A stretch of DNA of 64,000 nt from JACVRN01 sp036389255 (GCA_036389255.1 DASVQI010000024.1:620001-684000); one strand, 5' to 3'; positions 1 through 9,647 are shown, counted from the stretch's first letter. A program made the numbers and translations. Notes: generated by a model from the sequence alone, not told the origin.

Positions 1-1272
1 CTGGGCAACACGATTGTCCTCATCCCCATGATTCTGAACGCGCACGCCGGAACCAAGTATGGCGTCTCGTTTCCGGTTCTTTGCCGCGCCTCCTTCGGCA
101 CGAAGGGCGCGAACGTCCCGGCGATACTCCGCGCGCTGGTGGCCTGCGGCTGGTTCGGCATTCAAACATGGATTGGCGGGATGGCGCTCGACGGACTGTT
201 TACCGCCATGAACGGTGGGTGGGCCAGCTTAGGCGGCGGCGCTACCCTTCTAGGCGTCAGCCTTCACACGTGGCTCGCCTTCTTTCTCTTCTGGGCGATT
301 GAGGTCTTTATCATCGTCAAGGGCATAGAGGGGATTAAGTATCTTGAGTCTTGGTCTGCGCCGCTTCTGCTCGTAGGAGGCGCTGTGCTTTTAATCTGGG
401 CCGCGTGGCGGGCAGGCGGGCTCGGCCACGTGCTGACCGAATCGAGCCGCTTGCAGAAAGAGCAGAACAACTTCTGGACAATCTTTCCGGGCGCTTTGAC
501 AGCGTCGGTCGGGTACTGGGCGACCCTGAGCCTGAACATACCGGACTTCACACGCTATGCGCGCTCGCAGAAGTCGCAGATGATGGGTCAAGCCTTGGGG
601 CTCCCACTGACCATGACCGCGTTCGCCTTCATAGGCGTGGCCGTCACCAGCGCTACGCTACTGATTTACGGCGAGCCGATTCCAGACCCCGTGAAGCTCA
701 TGGGGCGCTTCGACAGCATCCTGATTATTCTCTTTGCGACTCTTGTTATCTTCGCGGCGCAGCTGACGACCAACATGGCCGCCAACGTCGTGTCGCCGTC
801 CAACGACTTCTCGAATCTCAATCCGAAGCTCATCTCATACGTCACGGGCGGGTTGATAACGGCGGTCATAGGCATCCTGATGATGCCCTGGAAATTGATG
901 GGCTCTATGGGCGATTACATCTTCACGTGGCTCATAGGCTATTCGGGGCTGATGGGAGCGATTGCGGGGATTCTCATCTGCGATTACTGGGTTTTGAGAA
1001 GGCAACGCTTAAACCTTGCCGGATTATTTGACCCGCGCGGGCGCTACTCTTACGGCTCGGGCTTCAACTGGCGGGCGATGATTGTGCTGGTGGCGGCGAT
1101 TGCGCCGGTAGTGCCGGGCTTCCTGCGAGCGGCGACTACGCCCGGCGGACAGGTTACAAATCCCAATTTCTTCGATACACTCTACACCTACGCGTGGTTC
1201 GTCACCTTCGCAATAGGTTTCGTCCTCTACTACATTTTGATGAGCAATCATCCGAACCTTAAAGGAGAATAG
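1..1272 (+). CDS. NCS1 family nucleobase:cation symporter, 5' partial
   Basis: Inner-membrane permease for a nucleobase or related compound (uracil, allantoin, hydantoin class), coupled to a cation. The frame is open from the first base of the window and the codons before the first ATG (position 28) already read LGNTIVLIP, a family helix, so the true start lies upstream. The motif NAHAGTKYGVSFPVL and the following RASFG are hallmarks of NCS1 carriers, and about ten hydrophobic helices follow. It lies 4 bp before a beta-ureidopropionase and heads a pyrimidine degradation operon, so uracil or thymine is the likely substrate (inference). A dihydropyrimidinase, the missing pathway step, would be expected just upstream of the window. 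Confidence 0.9.
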   Translation: MGNTIVLIPMILNAHAGTKYGVSFPVLCRASFGTKGANVPAILRALVACGWFGIQTWIGGMALDGLFTAMNGGWASLGGGATLLGVSLHTWLAFFLFWAIEVFIIVKGIEGIKYLESWSAPLLLVGGAVLLIWAAWRAGGLGHVLTESSRLQKEQNNFWTIFPGALTASVGYWATLSLNIPDFTRYARSQKSQMMGQALGLPLTMTAFAFIGVAVTSATLLIYGEPIPDPVKLMGRFDSILIILFATLVIFAAQLTTNMAANVVSPSNDFSNLNPKLISYVTGGLITAVIGILMMPWKLMGSMGDYIFTWLIGYSGLMGAIAGILICDYWVLRRQRLNLAGLFDPRGRYSYGSGFNWRAMIVLVAAIAPVVPGFLRAATTPGGQVTNPNFFDTLYTYAWFVTFAIGFVLYYILMSNHPNLKGE

Positions 1273-1276
1273 TTTT

Positions 1277-2146
1277 ATGGCACGCACAGTTAAATGCGGT
1301 CTGATTCAGGCCACCAATGCCGCGCCCACAGACGCGCCCATAGAAGAGATTAAACGCGCCAATATTGAAAAGCACCTCTCGATGATTGAAGACGCCGCTC
1401 GACAGGGCGTACAGATTCTCTGCATGCAGGAGGTCTTCACCACTCCCTACTTCTGCGCCGAGCAGAAGACCCGGTGGTACGAGGCCGTAGAGAAGATTCC
1501 CGACGGCCCTACCGTCCGGCTCATGCAGGACGTGGCCAAAGAGCACGGGATGGTGATTATCGTTCCCATCTACGAAGTCGAGATTACGGGGCTCTATTAC
1601 AACACCGCCGCAGTCATTGACGCGGACGGTCGTTATCTTGGCAAGTACCGCAAGAACCACATCCCGCAGGTCAACCCCGGCTTCTGGGAGAAGTTCTACT
1701 TTACGCCGGGCAATCTTGGGTATCCGACTTTCAAGACGGCTTATGCTCAGATTGGCGTCTACATCTGCTACGACCGTCACTTCCCGGAAGGCGCGCGAGT
1801 GCTTGGCTTAAACGGAGCCGAGATTGTTTTCAATCCTTCGGCCACGGTCGCGGGCCTGTCAGAATACCTCTGGAGGCTGGAGCAGCCCGCGCACGCCGTC
1901 GCCAACGGCTACTTCATCGGCGCAATCAACCGCGTCGGCCACGAGCAGCCATGGGACATTGGCGAGTTCTACGGCCAGAGCTACTTCTGCGACCCGCGCG
2001 GGCAGTTCGTAGCCGAAGGCCCGCGAGACAAGGACTCGTTGGTCGTAGCCGACCTGAATCTGGATATGATTCAGGAGGTCAGAAACACATGGCAGTTCTT
2101 CCGTGACAGAAGACCCAACACCTACGGCCCAATCTCTGCGGACTAA
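1277..2146 (+). CDS. Beta-ureidopropionase (N-carbamoyl-beta-alanine amidohydrolase), nitrilase superfamily
   Basis: Carbon-nitrogen hydrolase of 289 residues. It should hydrolyse N-carbamoyl-beta-alanine to beta-alanine, CO2 and ammonia, the last step of reductive uracil breakdown. The nitrilase triad is visible: Glu in MQEVFTTPYF near residue 52, Lys in KYRKNHIP near 125, and the nucleophilic Cys in YICYDRHFPEGAR near 160. The sequence also resembles N-carbamoylputrescine amidases; the neighbouring preT and preA genes favour the pyrimidine role. It follows the permease by 4 bp, and AAAGGAG just before the ATG gives a good ribosome site. Substrate assignment rests on context. Confidence 0.85.
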   Translation: MARTVKCGLIQATNAAPTDAPIEEIKRANIEKHLSMIEDAARQGVQILCMQEVFTTPYFCAEQKTRWYEAVEKIPDGPTVRLMQDVAKEHGMVIIVPIYEVEITGLYYNTAAVIDADGRYLGKYRKNHIPQVNPGFWEKFYFTPGNLGYPTFKTAYAQIGVYICYDRHFPEGARVLGLNGAEIVFNPSATVAGLSEYLWRLEQPAHAVANGYFIGAINRVGHEQPWDIGEFYGQSYFCDPRGQFVAEGPRDKDSLVVADLNLDMIQEVRNTWQFFRDRRPNTYGPISAD

Positions 2147-2155
2147 CAATAACCT

Positions 2156-3580
2156 ATGATGAAGATAGAAAACGTCCCCCGTCTCGATAACGAGCAGATA
2201 GAGCGTAACTTTCGTGAGATAGCTCCGGCCCTGACCGAGGCCGAGGCGCACTTTGAGGCGAATCGTTGTCTTTACTGCTACGACGCGCCCTGCACGCGGG
2301 CCTGTCCCACTCACATAGATGTCCCGGCCTTTATCAAAAAGATTGCGAGCGGAAATCTCATAGGCTCCGCCCGCGTTATCTTCGACGCTAACCCGATTGG
2401 GGCCACCTGCGCCCGCGTCTGCCCTGTGGACGTGCTTTGCGAGGGGGCCTGCGTCGAACTCACTTTGATGGATAAGCCTATTGAGATTGGCCGCCTTCAG
2501 CGCTACGCCACCGATTACGTGATGCGTGAGGGCCGGGAGGTCTTGCGCGCGGGCGAGCCGAACGGAAAGTCCGTGGGAGTCATCGGCTCCGGCCCTGCCG
2601 GGCTATCTTGCGCGACTTATCTGGCGCGTCTGGGCTACTCGGTCACGGTCTACGACCGCAAGCCTCTGGCGGGCGGCTTAGACACCTACGGCATGGCCGA
2701 GTACAAGATGCCGCAGAAAGTCTCTACGGACGAGGCCGCGCAGGTAGAGCGTCTGGGAGTCCGGTTCAAGCTCAACACGGAGATAGGCCGCGACATCTCG
2801 CTCGAAGAGCTTGAGAAAAATCACGACGCGCTTTTCATAGGCGCAGGGCTCGGCGCAACCGCCCGCCTCAATATTCCGGGCGAAGACCTTGAAGGCGTTT
2901 ACGACGCCCTTGAGTTCATAGAGCGCATCAAGACGCGCGACTGGCAGAACGTTCCCATCGGTCGAACCGTAGCCGTCGTGGGCGCTGGCAACACAGCCAT
3001 TGACGCCGTTACGCAGGCAAAGCGGCTTGGGGCGGAGAGAGTCCTGATGATTTATCGCCGCTCGCAACGCGAGATGCCCGCCTACGAGTACGAGTACGAG
3101 TTGGCCAAACGGGACGCCATAGAGTTCTGCTGGCAGACAGCGCCCGTTGAGATTCTGCCCGGTGACGGCAACTCGCACGTCGGCGCGATTCGCTGCGTGC
3201 GAATGGAGTTGACGGAGCCTGACGAGACGGGCCGCCGCTCCGCTCAGCCCGTGACCGGCTCCGAGTTCGACATTCCCGTGGACATGGTCGTGAAGGCGCT
3301 GGGCCAGATGAAGCGCAAAGAGTTCCTGACGAGCATCAACGGCCTTGAGCTGGACGGCGCGGGCCGCGTCCTTGTCAACAAGGAGACTATGCAGACCGGC
3401 AATCCGAAATATTTCGCCGGAGGCGATTGCGTCAACGGCGGGCGCGAAGCCGTAGACGCTTCTCAAATGGGCAAGCTCGCCGCCGCAGGCATTCACCGGT
3501 TCCTGACGGGCGAGCAAGTGGAGTTCGCTGGCGCGCGTATTCCTCTAAAGGAAGAGACGCAGGATGTGAAAGCTCATTGA
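2156..3580 (+). CDS. preT: NAD-dependent dihydropyrimidine dehydrogenase subunit PreT
   Basis: Flavoprotein subunit (474 aa) resembling the glutamate synthase small subunit. With PreA it interconverts uracil/thymine and their 5,6-dihydro forms using NAD(H). The N-terminal third carries two cysteine clusters for [4Fe-4S] centres (CLYCYDAPCTRACP near residues 39-52 and CARVCPVDVLCEGAC near 83-97). An FAD-binding GSGPAGLSCATYLARLG lies near 144-160 and a nucleotide-binding GAGNTAIDA near 277. Start: two ATGs are adjacent (2156, 2159). It is separated from PreA by one small unrelated gene, which is unusual because preT and preA are normally contiguous. Confidence 0.9.
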   Translation: MMKIENVPRLDNEQIERNFREIAPALTEAEAHFEANRCLYCYDAPCTRACPTHIDVPAFIKKIASGNLIGSARVIFDANPIGATCARVCPVDVLCEGACVELTLMDKPIEIGRLQRYATDYVMREGREVLRAGEPNGKSVGVIGSGPAGLSCATYLARLGYSVTVYDRKPLAGGLDTYGMAEYKMPQKVSTDEAAQVERLGVRFKLNTEIGRDISLEELEKNHDALFIGAGLGATARLNIPGEDLEGVYDALEFIERIKTRDWQNVPIGRTVAVVGAGNTAIDAVTQAKRLGAERVLMIYRRSQREMPAYEYEYELAKRDAIEFCWQTAPVEILPGDGNSHVGAIRCVRMELTEPDETGRRSAQPVTGSEFDIPVDMVVKALGQMKRKEFLTSINGLELDGAGRVLVNKETMQTGNPKYFAGGDCVNGGREAVDASQMGKLAAAGIHRFLTGEQVEFAGARIPLKEETQDVKAH

Positions 3581-3638
3581 TTTTCAGAGCGTTCGCCAGC
3601 GCAGCTACAACTTCGGTTCAGGAGGTCGCCACCCTCTC

Positions 3639-3989
3639 ATGAGTCAGGCCCAAGTTTTTCAGTGCCCCAGATGCCGCGAGTACATATCCAGTGACGCGGA
3701 GGTCTGTCGCTTCTGTAAAACGCCGATTGACCCCGAAACAAAACGCGTGGCGGCCATCGCGCAGGCGAAAGAAAATAGGCTGTACCGCCGCAACCAGTAT
3801 CTAAAGCACGTAGGCATCGGCGCGCTTCTCTTCATAGGCGGCCTTGTCATCACGGTCGGCAGTTACGCCATAGCGGCTTCAGGAGAGGGCGGCGGCCACT
3901 TTCTTATCACGTGGGGATTGATGGTATCGGGCGGGCTGGACTTTCTTTACGGGCTCGTGGGCTTTTTAGGGGAACTACGCGACAAATAA
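3639..3989 (+). CDS. Small zinc-ribbon membrane protein, unknown function
   Basis: Protein of 116 aa with an N-terminal zinc ribbon (FQCPRCREYISSDAEVCRFC, residues 8-27, a CxxC...CxxC arrangement). A short charged linker and two hydrophobic segments (about 56-77 and 86-106) follow. It would sit in the inner membrane with the ribbon probably cytoplasmic. It lies between preT and preA, co-oriented, 58 bp after preT and 24 bp before preA, so it is probably co-transcribed. I do not recognise a family. Zinc ribbons of this type are common in small membrane proteins and do not by themselves suggest a function. Confidence 0.75.
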   Translation: MSQAQVFQCPRCREYISSDAEVCRFCKTPIDPETKRVAAIAQAKENRLYRRNQYLKHVGIGALLFIGGLVITVGSYAIAASGEGGGHFLITWGLMVSGGLDFLYGLVGFLGELRDK

Positions 3990-4013
3990 GTTTGAGCATG
4001 AGGAGAGATAAAG

Positions 4014-5282
4014 ATGGCAGACCTGAGCGTTAATTTTGCCGGAATCAAATCGCCCAATCCTTTCTGGCTGGCCAGCGCGCCGCCCACGAACATGGGCTCC
4101 ATGATTGAGCGCGCGTTCGACGCGGGCTGGGGCGGAGCCGTCTGGAAGACTCTGGGCGAGCCGATTCGGAACGTCTGCTCGCGGCTGGCCGCAGTTGACC
4201 TCGGCCCCTTTCGCATGATGGGCCTGAACAACATAGAGCTAATCACAGACCGCCCGCTCGAAGTGAACCTGCGCGAGATACGAGAGGTCAAGAGAAAGTA
4301 TCCGAAGAACGCCCTTATCATCTCTCTCATGGTCGAATCCCGGCGCGAAGCATGGCACGAGATAGCCAAGCAGGTAGAAGACACGGGCGCGGACGGCGTC
4401 GAATTGAACTTCGGCTGCCCGCACGGCATGAGCGAGCGCGGCATGGGCTCAGCCATGGGACAGGTTCCCGAATACACCAGCATGGTCACCGGATGGGTCA
4501 AGGAAGCCACGAAGCTTCCGGTCATAGTTAAGCTCACGCCGAACGTGACCAGCATCAACCCGCCAGCCCGCGCAGCCGTGCGCGGCGGGGCCGACGCGCT
4601 CTCTCTCATCAACACCATCAATTCCGTCATAGGCGTTGACCTTGACACGATGATTCCGCACCCGAACGTCAACGGCATGGCTGCTCACGGCGGCTACTGC
4701 GGCCCGGCCGTCAAGCCGATTGCGCTCAACATGGTTTCGGAGCTTGCGCGCGACCCGGAAGTCGGCATTCCCATAAGCGGCATCGGCGGCATCTCCAATT
4801 GGCGGGACGCTGCGGAATTTTTGCTCTTGGGCTCTACGACCGTTCAGGTCTGCACGGCCGTCATGCACTACGGCTATCGAATTGTCGAAGACATGATTGA
4901 CGGTCTTTCAAATTATCTTGACGAAAAAGGCTTCAAGAGCGTCAACGAGATTATTGGCCGGAGCGTGCAGCGCGTGACGGACTGGGGCAACCTCGACCTG
5001 TCATACAAGACGGTCGCGCGCATCAATCACGACCTCTGCATACAGTGCAACCTCTGCCACATAGCCTGCGAGGACGGCGCGCACCAGTGCATCCCGCTCA
5101 CACAGATAAACGGCAAGCGCTTTCCCGTCGTGGACGAGGCGGAATGCGTCGGCTGCAACCTCTGCTATCTTGTCTGCCCGTCGCCCGGCTGCATCAGCAT
5201 GGTCAGAGTAGACGACGGGAGCAAGACCGTCACATGGCGAGAGTTGTCCAGCCGCCAGCCCGAGACTATGACGGCGGATTAA
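4014..5282 (+). CDS. preA: NAD-dependent dihydropyrimidine dehydrogenase subunit PreA
   Basis: Catalytic subunit (422 aa): a dihydroorotate-dehydrogenase-like FMN TIM barrel (about residues 1-320, starting DLSVNFAGIKSPNPFWLAS) followed by a C-terminal two-cluster ferredoxin domain. The cluster ligands are CIQCNLCHIAC near 342-352 and CVGCNLCYLVCPSPGC near 379-394. NFGCPHGMSERGMG is the typical pyrimidine-site segment near 143. It works with PreT in uracil/thymine reduction or oxidation. A good AGGAGAG ribosome site precedes the ATG. Last gene of the pyrimidine operon. Confidence 0.93.
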   Translation: MADLSVNFAGIKSPNPFWLASAPPTNMGSMIERAFDAGWGGAVWKTLGEPIRNVCSRLAAVDLGPFRMMGLNNIELITDRPLEVNLREIREVKRKYPKNALIISLMVESRREAWHEIAKQVEDTGADGVELNFGCPHGMSERGMGSAMGQVPEYTSMVTGWVKEATKLPVIVKLTPNVTSINPPARAAVRGGADALSLINTINSVIGVDLDTMIPHPNVNGMAAHGGYCGPAVKPIALNMVSELARDPEVGIPISGIGGISNWRDAAEFLLLGSTTVQVCTAVMHYGYRIVEDMIDGLSNYLDEKGFKSVNEIIGRSVQRVTDWGNLDLSYKTVARINHDLCIQCNLCHIACEDGAHQCIPLTQINGKRFPVVDEAECVGCNLCYLVCPSPGCISMVRVDDGSKTVTWRELSSRQPETMTAD

Positions 5283-5467
5283 ATTTCAGTCTGAATTAAA
5301 CCTCCGCCTGTGCTATATAAAAGCTGGCTCCGCAGACACTCCGGGGTCAGTTCAGTATTTTTGCAGCTCAAAAAGCCCTCGCTCACTACAGGCCGCTCGG
5401 AAGCGTGAATTTCGCTTCCGGACGGCTCTACGTGTAACTTCAGCCCGCTCTGAAAGGACAAAGCGTG

Positions 5468-7972
5468 ATGGGCAAAGCATCTGACAGTCTCGTGCTGGAT
5501 TTGATAGAGGTTGGCGCGGACGACGTTGGACGGGTCGGAGGCAAGGGCGCTAACTTGGGCGAGTTATTCCGCTCGTTGACCAGACGAGGCGTGCGCGCGG
5601 TAGATGGCTTTGCCACTACGAGCGAGGTTTATCGCAGCCTGCTTCAGACGAACGGGCTCGGAGAGCGGCTGCGCGAGTTGATGTCCAGCCTAGATTACGA
5701 TGACATGGATGCTTTGAACCGTGCGGGCCGCGAAGCCCGCGCGCTCATGCTGGACACGCCTCTTCCGCCGGAAGTCAACGACGCCATCCTTGATGCTTAC
5801 CGCCGCCTTTGCGACCGCGTTCAGCGTGCCTGCGAAGTAGCCGTGCGCTCATCGGCCACGGCCGAGGATTTGGCGGACGCCTCTTTCGCGGGCCAGCAGG
5901 ACACAATCCTCAACGTTCACGGCGAAGAGCATCTGATAGACGCCTGTCATCGCTGCTTCGCTTCGCTCTGGACTGACCGTGCCATCTCGTATCGCCACCA
6001 GCGCGGCTTCGACCACTTCGACGTTGCCCTGTCGGTCTGCGTTCAGCCCATGGTGCGCTCCGACCTCGCCTCTTCCGGCGTAGTGTTCACGCTCGACACC
6101 GAATCCGGCTTCCGTGACGCGGTGGTCATCAACGGCGCGTGGGGACTCGGTGAAGCGATAGTTCAGGGCATGGCTACGCCTGACGAGTGGGTGGTCTTCA
6201 AGCCGACTCTTAAAACGGGCGCGCGGCCCATTGTGAGCCGTCGGCTGGGCGGCAAAGAGGTCAAGATGGTTTACGGCGTAGAAGGGCGCGGCACCCGGAC
6301 GCGCGAAGTCGTGGAGGCGCAGCGCCAGCGCTTCGTGCTTGACGATTACGAAGTCCTACAGCTTGCGCGCTGGGCCTGCATCATAGAAGAGCATTATTCC
6401 GAGCGTGCGGGCCACCATCAGCCAATGGACATAGAGTGGGCCAAGGACGGAAAGACCGGAGAGCTTTTCATCGTTCAGGCCAGACCCGAAACAGTCCATT
6501 CGATGAACCGCGAAAATTATATAGAGAGCTACAAATTGACAGGAGAGCGCGGCGCTCCCGTAGCCACCGGCATCGCCGTGGGCGAAAGAATCGCGCAGGG
6601 GCGCGTGCATGTCCTTGAAGACCCGGATAACCTGAAGGATTTTCTGGAAGGCGACGTGCTGGTGACTTCCATGACAGACCCGGCGTGGGAGCCTATCATG
6701 AAGCGCGCGGCGGCGATTGTGACGGACAGGGGCGGGCGCACCTGCCACTCTGCCATTATCAGCCGGGAGCTTGGGCTACCCTGCATAGTCGGCACGGGAA
6801 ACGCCACTACAACCTTGCAGACCGACATGGACGTGACCGTCAGTTGCGCCGAAGGGGCTCAGGGAAACGTCTACGAGGGGCGCATTGACTTCGCGGTCGA
6901 GCGCCGCGTAGTCACCAACGAGGGACGCCCGCGCACGCAGGTCATGATGAACGTTGGCGACCCTGACCACGCGTTCGCGCTGGCCTCTCTACCGAACGAC
7001 GGCGTCGGCCTCGCTCGCCTTGAATTCATCATCAACAACCACATAGGCATTCATCCGATGGCGCTCGTGCGCTACCCGAAATTGAAGCGCGCCGAGGACG
7101 TGCGCGAGATAGAGCGGCGCATCAACGAGGAAGACCCGCAGGACTTCTTCGTGCGCAATCTGGCGGAAGGAATCGGGCGCATCGCGGCGGCCTTCTATCC
7201 CAAGCCCGTCATCGTCCGCATGTCGGATTTCAAATCCAACGAGTACGCGATGCTGATTGGCGGGCAGGAGTTCGAGCCCGTAGAAGAGAATCCCATGCTG
7301 GGCTTTCGCGGCGCGTCCCGTTATTACGACGAGCGTTACCGCGAAGGTTTCAGGCTGGAATGCATGGCCTTAAGACGCGTGCGCGAAGAGATGGGGCTCA
7401 CCAACGTCAAGGCTATGATTCCCTTCTGCCGCACGGTCGAAGAGGGCGAGAAGGTCATCAGGCTCATGCAAGACCACGGACTGAAGCAGGGCGAGCGAGG
7501 GCTTGAGATTTACGCCATGTGCGAGCTTCCGGCGAACGTTGTCTTCGCTGACGAGTTTTTAAGAATCTTCGACGGTTACTCAATCGGCTCGAACGATTTG
7601 ACGCAGCTTGCGCTCGGACTCGACCGCGACTCGGAGATGGTCGCGCATCTCTTTGACGAGCGCAACGGCGCGGTCGAGAAGATGATTGCACAGGCTATTG
7701 ATGCTGCGCACCGGGCGGGCAAGAAGATTGGAATCTGCGGGCAGGCTCCTTCGGACTATCCTGAGTTCGCGCGTTTTCTGGTGGAGCGCGGAATCACTTC
7801 CATCTCTCTCAACCCTGATACCGTGATTCAAACCACAGGCGTCATCTTGAGGGCCGAAGCGCAGCTTGCGACCGACGGCAACGGCCGGCAGAAGGCGTCC
7901 GGCAAACAGTCCGTGACGGTCGCGGAAGCTCCTGCGGCCGTCTATAGATTCATGGACGACGGCTCAAACTAA
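5468..7972 (+). CDS. ppsA: Phosphoenolpyruvate synthase
   Basis: Pyruvate, water dikinase of about 834 aa, making PEP from pyruvate and ATP for gluconeogenesis. Order: ATP-grasp nucleotide-binding domain (GGKGANLGELFRS near the N-terminus, RSSATAEDL near 135), swivelling phosphohistidine domain with catalytic His in GGRTCHSAIISRELGLP (about residue 427), and C-terminal PEP/pyruvate barrel with catalytic Cys in IGICGQAPSDYPEF (about 757). Either GTG at 5465 or ATG at 5468 can start it; AAAGGA at 5453-5458 is 9 nt from the ATG, which I prefer. It follows preA by 182 bp in a gap holding only a small hairpin (two GGAAGCG/CGCTTCC arms near 5410), so it may have its own promoter. Confidence 0.93.
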   Translation: MGKASDSLVLDLIEVGADDVGRVGGKGANLGELFRSLTRRGVRAVDGFATTSEVYRSLLQTNGLGERLRELMSSLDYDDMDALNRAGREARALMLDTPLPPEVNDAILDAYRRLCDRVQRACEVAVRSSATAEDLADASFAGQQDTILNVHGEEHLIDACHRCFASLWTDRAISYRHQRGFDHFDVALSVCVQPMVRSDLASSGVVFTLDTESGFRDAVVINGAWGLGEAIVQGMATPDEWVVFKPTLKTGARPIVSRRLGGKEVKMVYGVEGRGTRTREVVEAQRQRFVLDDYEVLQLARWACIIEEHYSERAGHHQPMDIEWAKDGKTGELFIVQARPETVHSMNRENYIESYKLTGERGAPVATGIAVGERIAQGRVHVLEDPDNLKDFLEGDVLVTSMTDPAWEPIMKRAAAIVTDRGGRTCHSAIISRELGLPCIVGTGNATTTLQTDMDVTVSCAEGAQGNVYEGRIDFAVERRVVTNEGRPRTQVMMNVGDPDHAFALASLPNDGVGLARLEFIINNHIGIHPMALVRYPKLKRAEDVREIERRINEEDPQDFFVRNLAEGIGRIAAAFYPKPVIVRMSDFKSNEYAMLIGGQEFEPVEENPMLGFRGASRYYDERYREGFRLECMALRRVREEMGLTNVKAMIPFCRTVEEGEKVIRLMQDHGLKQGERGLEIYAMCELPANVVFADEFLRIFDGYSIGSNDLTQLALGLDRDSEMVAHLFDERNGAVEKMIAQAIDAAHRAGKKIGICGQAPSDYPEFARFLVERGITSISLNPDTVIQTTGVILRAEAQLATDGNGRQKASGKQSVTVAEAPAAVYRFMDDGSN

Positions 7973-7981
7973 CTTCAAGCA

Positions 7982-8959
7982 TCATTCGCCAAGCTCTTTC
8001 ATCAGAGACGGGATTTCCGCCGCAAGCTCTCGCGCCAGAAAGCCCAGCCGTCCCATTCTTTCGGCCAACCTCTCTCCGGCTCGCGCGTGAAGGTAGACGC
8101 CCCACGCGGCCGCCTGCGAAGGCTCGCTGCCTCTAGCGGCTAACCCCGTGATGATGCCCGAAAGCACGTCGCCCGAGCCAGAAGTCGCAAGCCCCACGTT
8201 GCCCGCGCGGTTCAGGTAAAGCTCTCCGCCCGGCGAAGCTATCACCGTCTTTCTTCCTTTGAGCGTCACGACGGCGCGAAATTTTTCTGCGGCGCGACGC
8301 GCTGTCTCTTCCCTGTTACGCTCAATCCTGTCCTGACTCTCGCCCGTCATGCCCGCCATCTCTTCCGCATGCGGGGTGAGAATCGTCCTGCATCTGACCT
8401 TGTCCAGAAACTTCGGCGCGCCAGCGAAACATGAGAGCGCTTCCGCGTCGAGTATCACTACGGGCTTCTTGATGAGCGGCAGCAGTTTCATCATCAGGCT
8501 TGAGACGGCGCGAGAATCAATCATGCCCGGCCCAATGACTACCGCCTGAACCTTCTCCGCCTCTTCAGCGATTCTCTCAGCCGCGCCCGAAGAGATGGCT
8601 CCGCTCTTCGTCTCCGCGAGCTTGAAGACGCGAGACTCCGGGACAGCCGAAGCCACGAAGGGAGCAATCGTCTCCGTAGTTGCAATCCTGAGCTTGCCCG
8701 CGCCCGCACGCAGCGCGGCAGTCGCCGCCAGCACACAAGCGCCCGGCATCTCGCTTGAGCCTCCGACCACCAGCACTCGCCCGCGCTCCTCCTTGTCGCC
8801 GCCCTCACTGGGCTGCGGGAGCGGCCAGCCGCGCAAAAGTTGGTCTGTTATCAGATGAGGCCGAGCGTCATAAGTCGTATATGACACTTCTCTGGAAGAC
8901 GTTCGCGCTCGGCCAGCTTTCGCCCCACTGTTTTTCTTAGCTCGCTTTTGTTTAGGCAT
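7982..8959 (-). CDS. nnrD: ADP-dependent (S)-NAD(P)H-hydrate dehydratase
   Basis: Repairs hydrated NADH/NADPH back to the normal cofactor. The 325-aa protein has the ribokinase-like CARKD fold: RVLVVGGSSEMPGACVLAA near residue 62, GPGM near 145, DAEAL near 172, TPHAEEMAGMTG near 196 and the nucleotide-binding GNVGLATSGSGDVLSGIITG near 255. It lacks the fused epimerase (NnrE) domain found in many bacterial homologues. The N-terminal 50 residues are basic and low in conservation. It ends 10 bp from the end of convergent ppsA. Confidence 0.9.
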   Translation of the reverse strand: MPKQKRAKKNSGAKAGRARTSSREVSYTTYDARPHLITDQLLRGWPLPQPSEGGDKEERGRVLVVGGSSEMPGACVLAATAALRAGAGKLRIATTETIAPFVASAVPESRVFKLAETKSGAISSGAAERIAEEAEKVQAVVIGPGMIDSRAVSSLMMKLLPLIKKPVVILDAEALSCFAGAPKFLDKVRCRTILTPHAEEMAGMTGESQDRIERNREETARRAAEKFRAVVTLKGRKTVIASPGGELYLNRAGNVGLATSGSGDVLSGIITGLAARGSEPSQAAAWGVYLHARAGERLAERMGRLGFLARELAAEIPSLMKELGE

Positions 8960-9005
8960 CTGTTAGTTGGTCGGGTGTATCCGTGGAAGCAACTGAAGTG
9001 AAGTT

Positions 9006-9647
9006 TTAGAGCTTAACTTTATGAACAACCAAGTGCAGACCGGAGATTGACAGCTCTATCTCTTCGTATGCGCGTTTAGTCGCGTCCACACGCTTAAAAG
9101 CTGATTCGGTCAGGAGTATCTCGTTGCGCTCGGCCAAATCTTCGCCGAGCTTTGACGCCAAGTTGACCTCCGCGCCGTAAAGGTCTTCGTCCTGCACTAT
9201 CAGAACCTCGCCATAACCTATGCCAAATTTGCCGTGCATGTCCAACTCGTCCGGGAGCATTGTGTTGGCTGCTTCAAGCCGCTTGATTATGTCAACGGCG
9301 GCGTCTACGGACTGCTCTACGTCCGGGAAGATGGCGAATGCGTTGTCTGCCTCGAATTTGATGATGGCCCCGTCATACTCGTCAACGGTCGGCATGGTTA
9401 TCTGGTTCATGCGATGAATCATCGCCAGAAAATGTATGATGCCGTGCTTAATTGTGAGACGGGAGAAGCCGGACATATCCATGACCATGATGGCGTGCAT
9501 TTCGCCAAAGGTCTCTCGAATCTGGGCATCAATTTCCCCTGCCCTGTCCGGGTATTCGTTTCTTTCCTGAAGCAGCTTGTTCAACTCTACGCGCGTCTTT
9601 CTTCTCATCCCCTTTTCACTTCTCCCGGAAATCTTGTGCTCACTCAA
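9006..9647 (-). CDS. Class III adenylate/guanylate cyclase-like protein
   Basis: A 213-aa soluble protein with a single cyclase homology domain after a short helical N-terminus. Both metal-binding aspartates are present (D57 in MVMDMSGFSRL; D101 in KFEADNAFAIF). The transition-state motif, normally Asn-x3-Arg, reads VNLASKLGEDL, with Asn162 but Lys166 in place of Arg. No membrane segment or sensor domain is visible. Its start overlaps the xth stop by 8 bp, implying translational coupling. Either a cyclase with altered chemistry or a catalytically weakened regulator. Confidence 0.75.
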   Translation of the reverse strand: MSEHKISGRSEKGMRRKTRVELNKLLQERNEYPDRAGEIDAQIRETFGEMHAIMVMDMSGFSRLTIKHGIIHFLAMIHRMNQITMPTVDEYDGAIIKFEADNAFAIFPDVEQSVDAAVDIIKRLEAANTMLPDELDMHGKFGIGYGEVLIVQDEDLYGAEVNLASKLGEDLAERNEILLTESAFKRVDATKRAYEEIELSISGLHLVVHKVKL

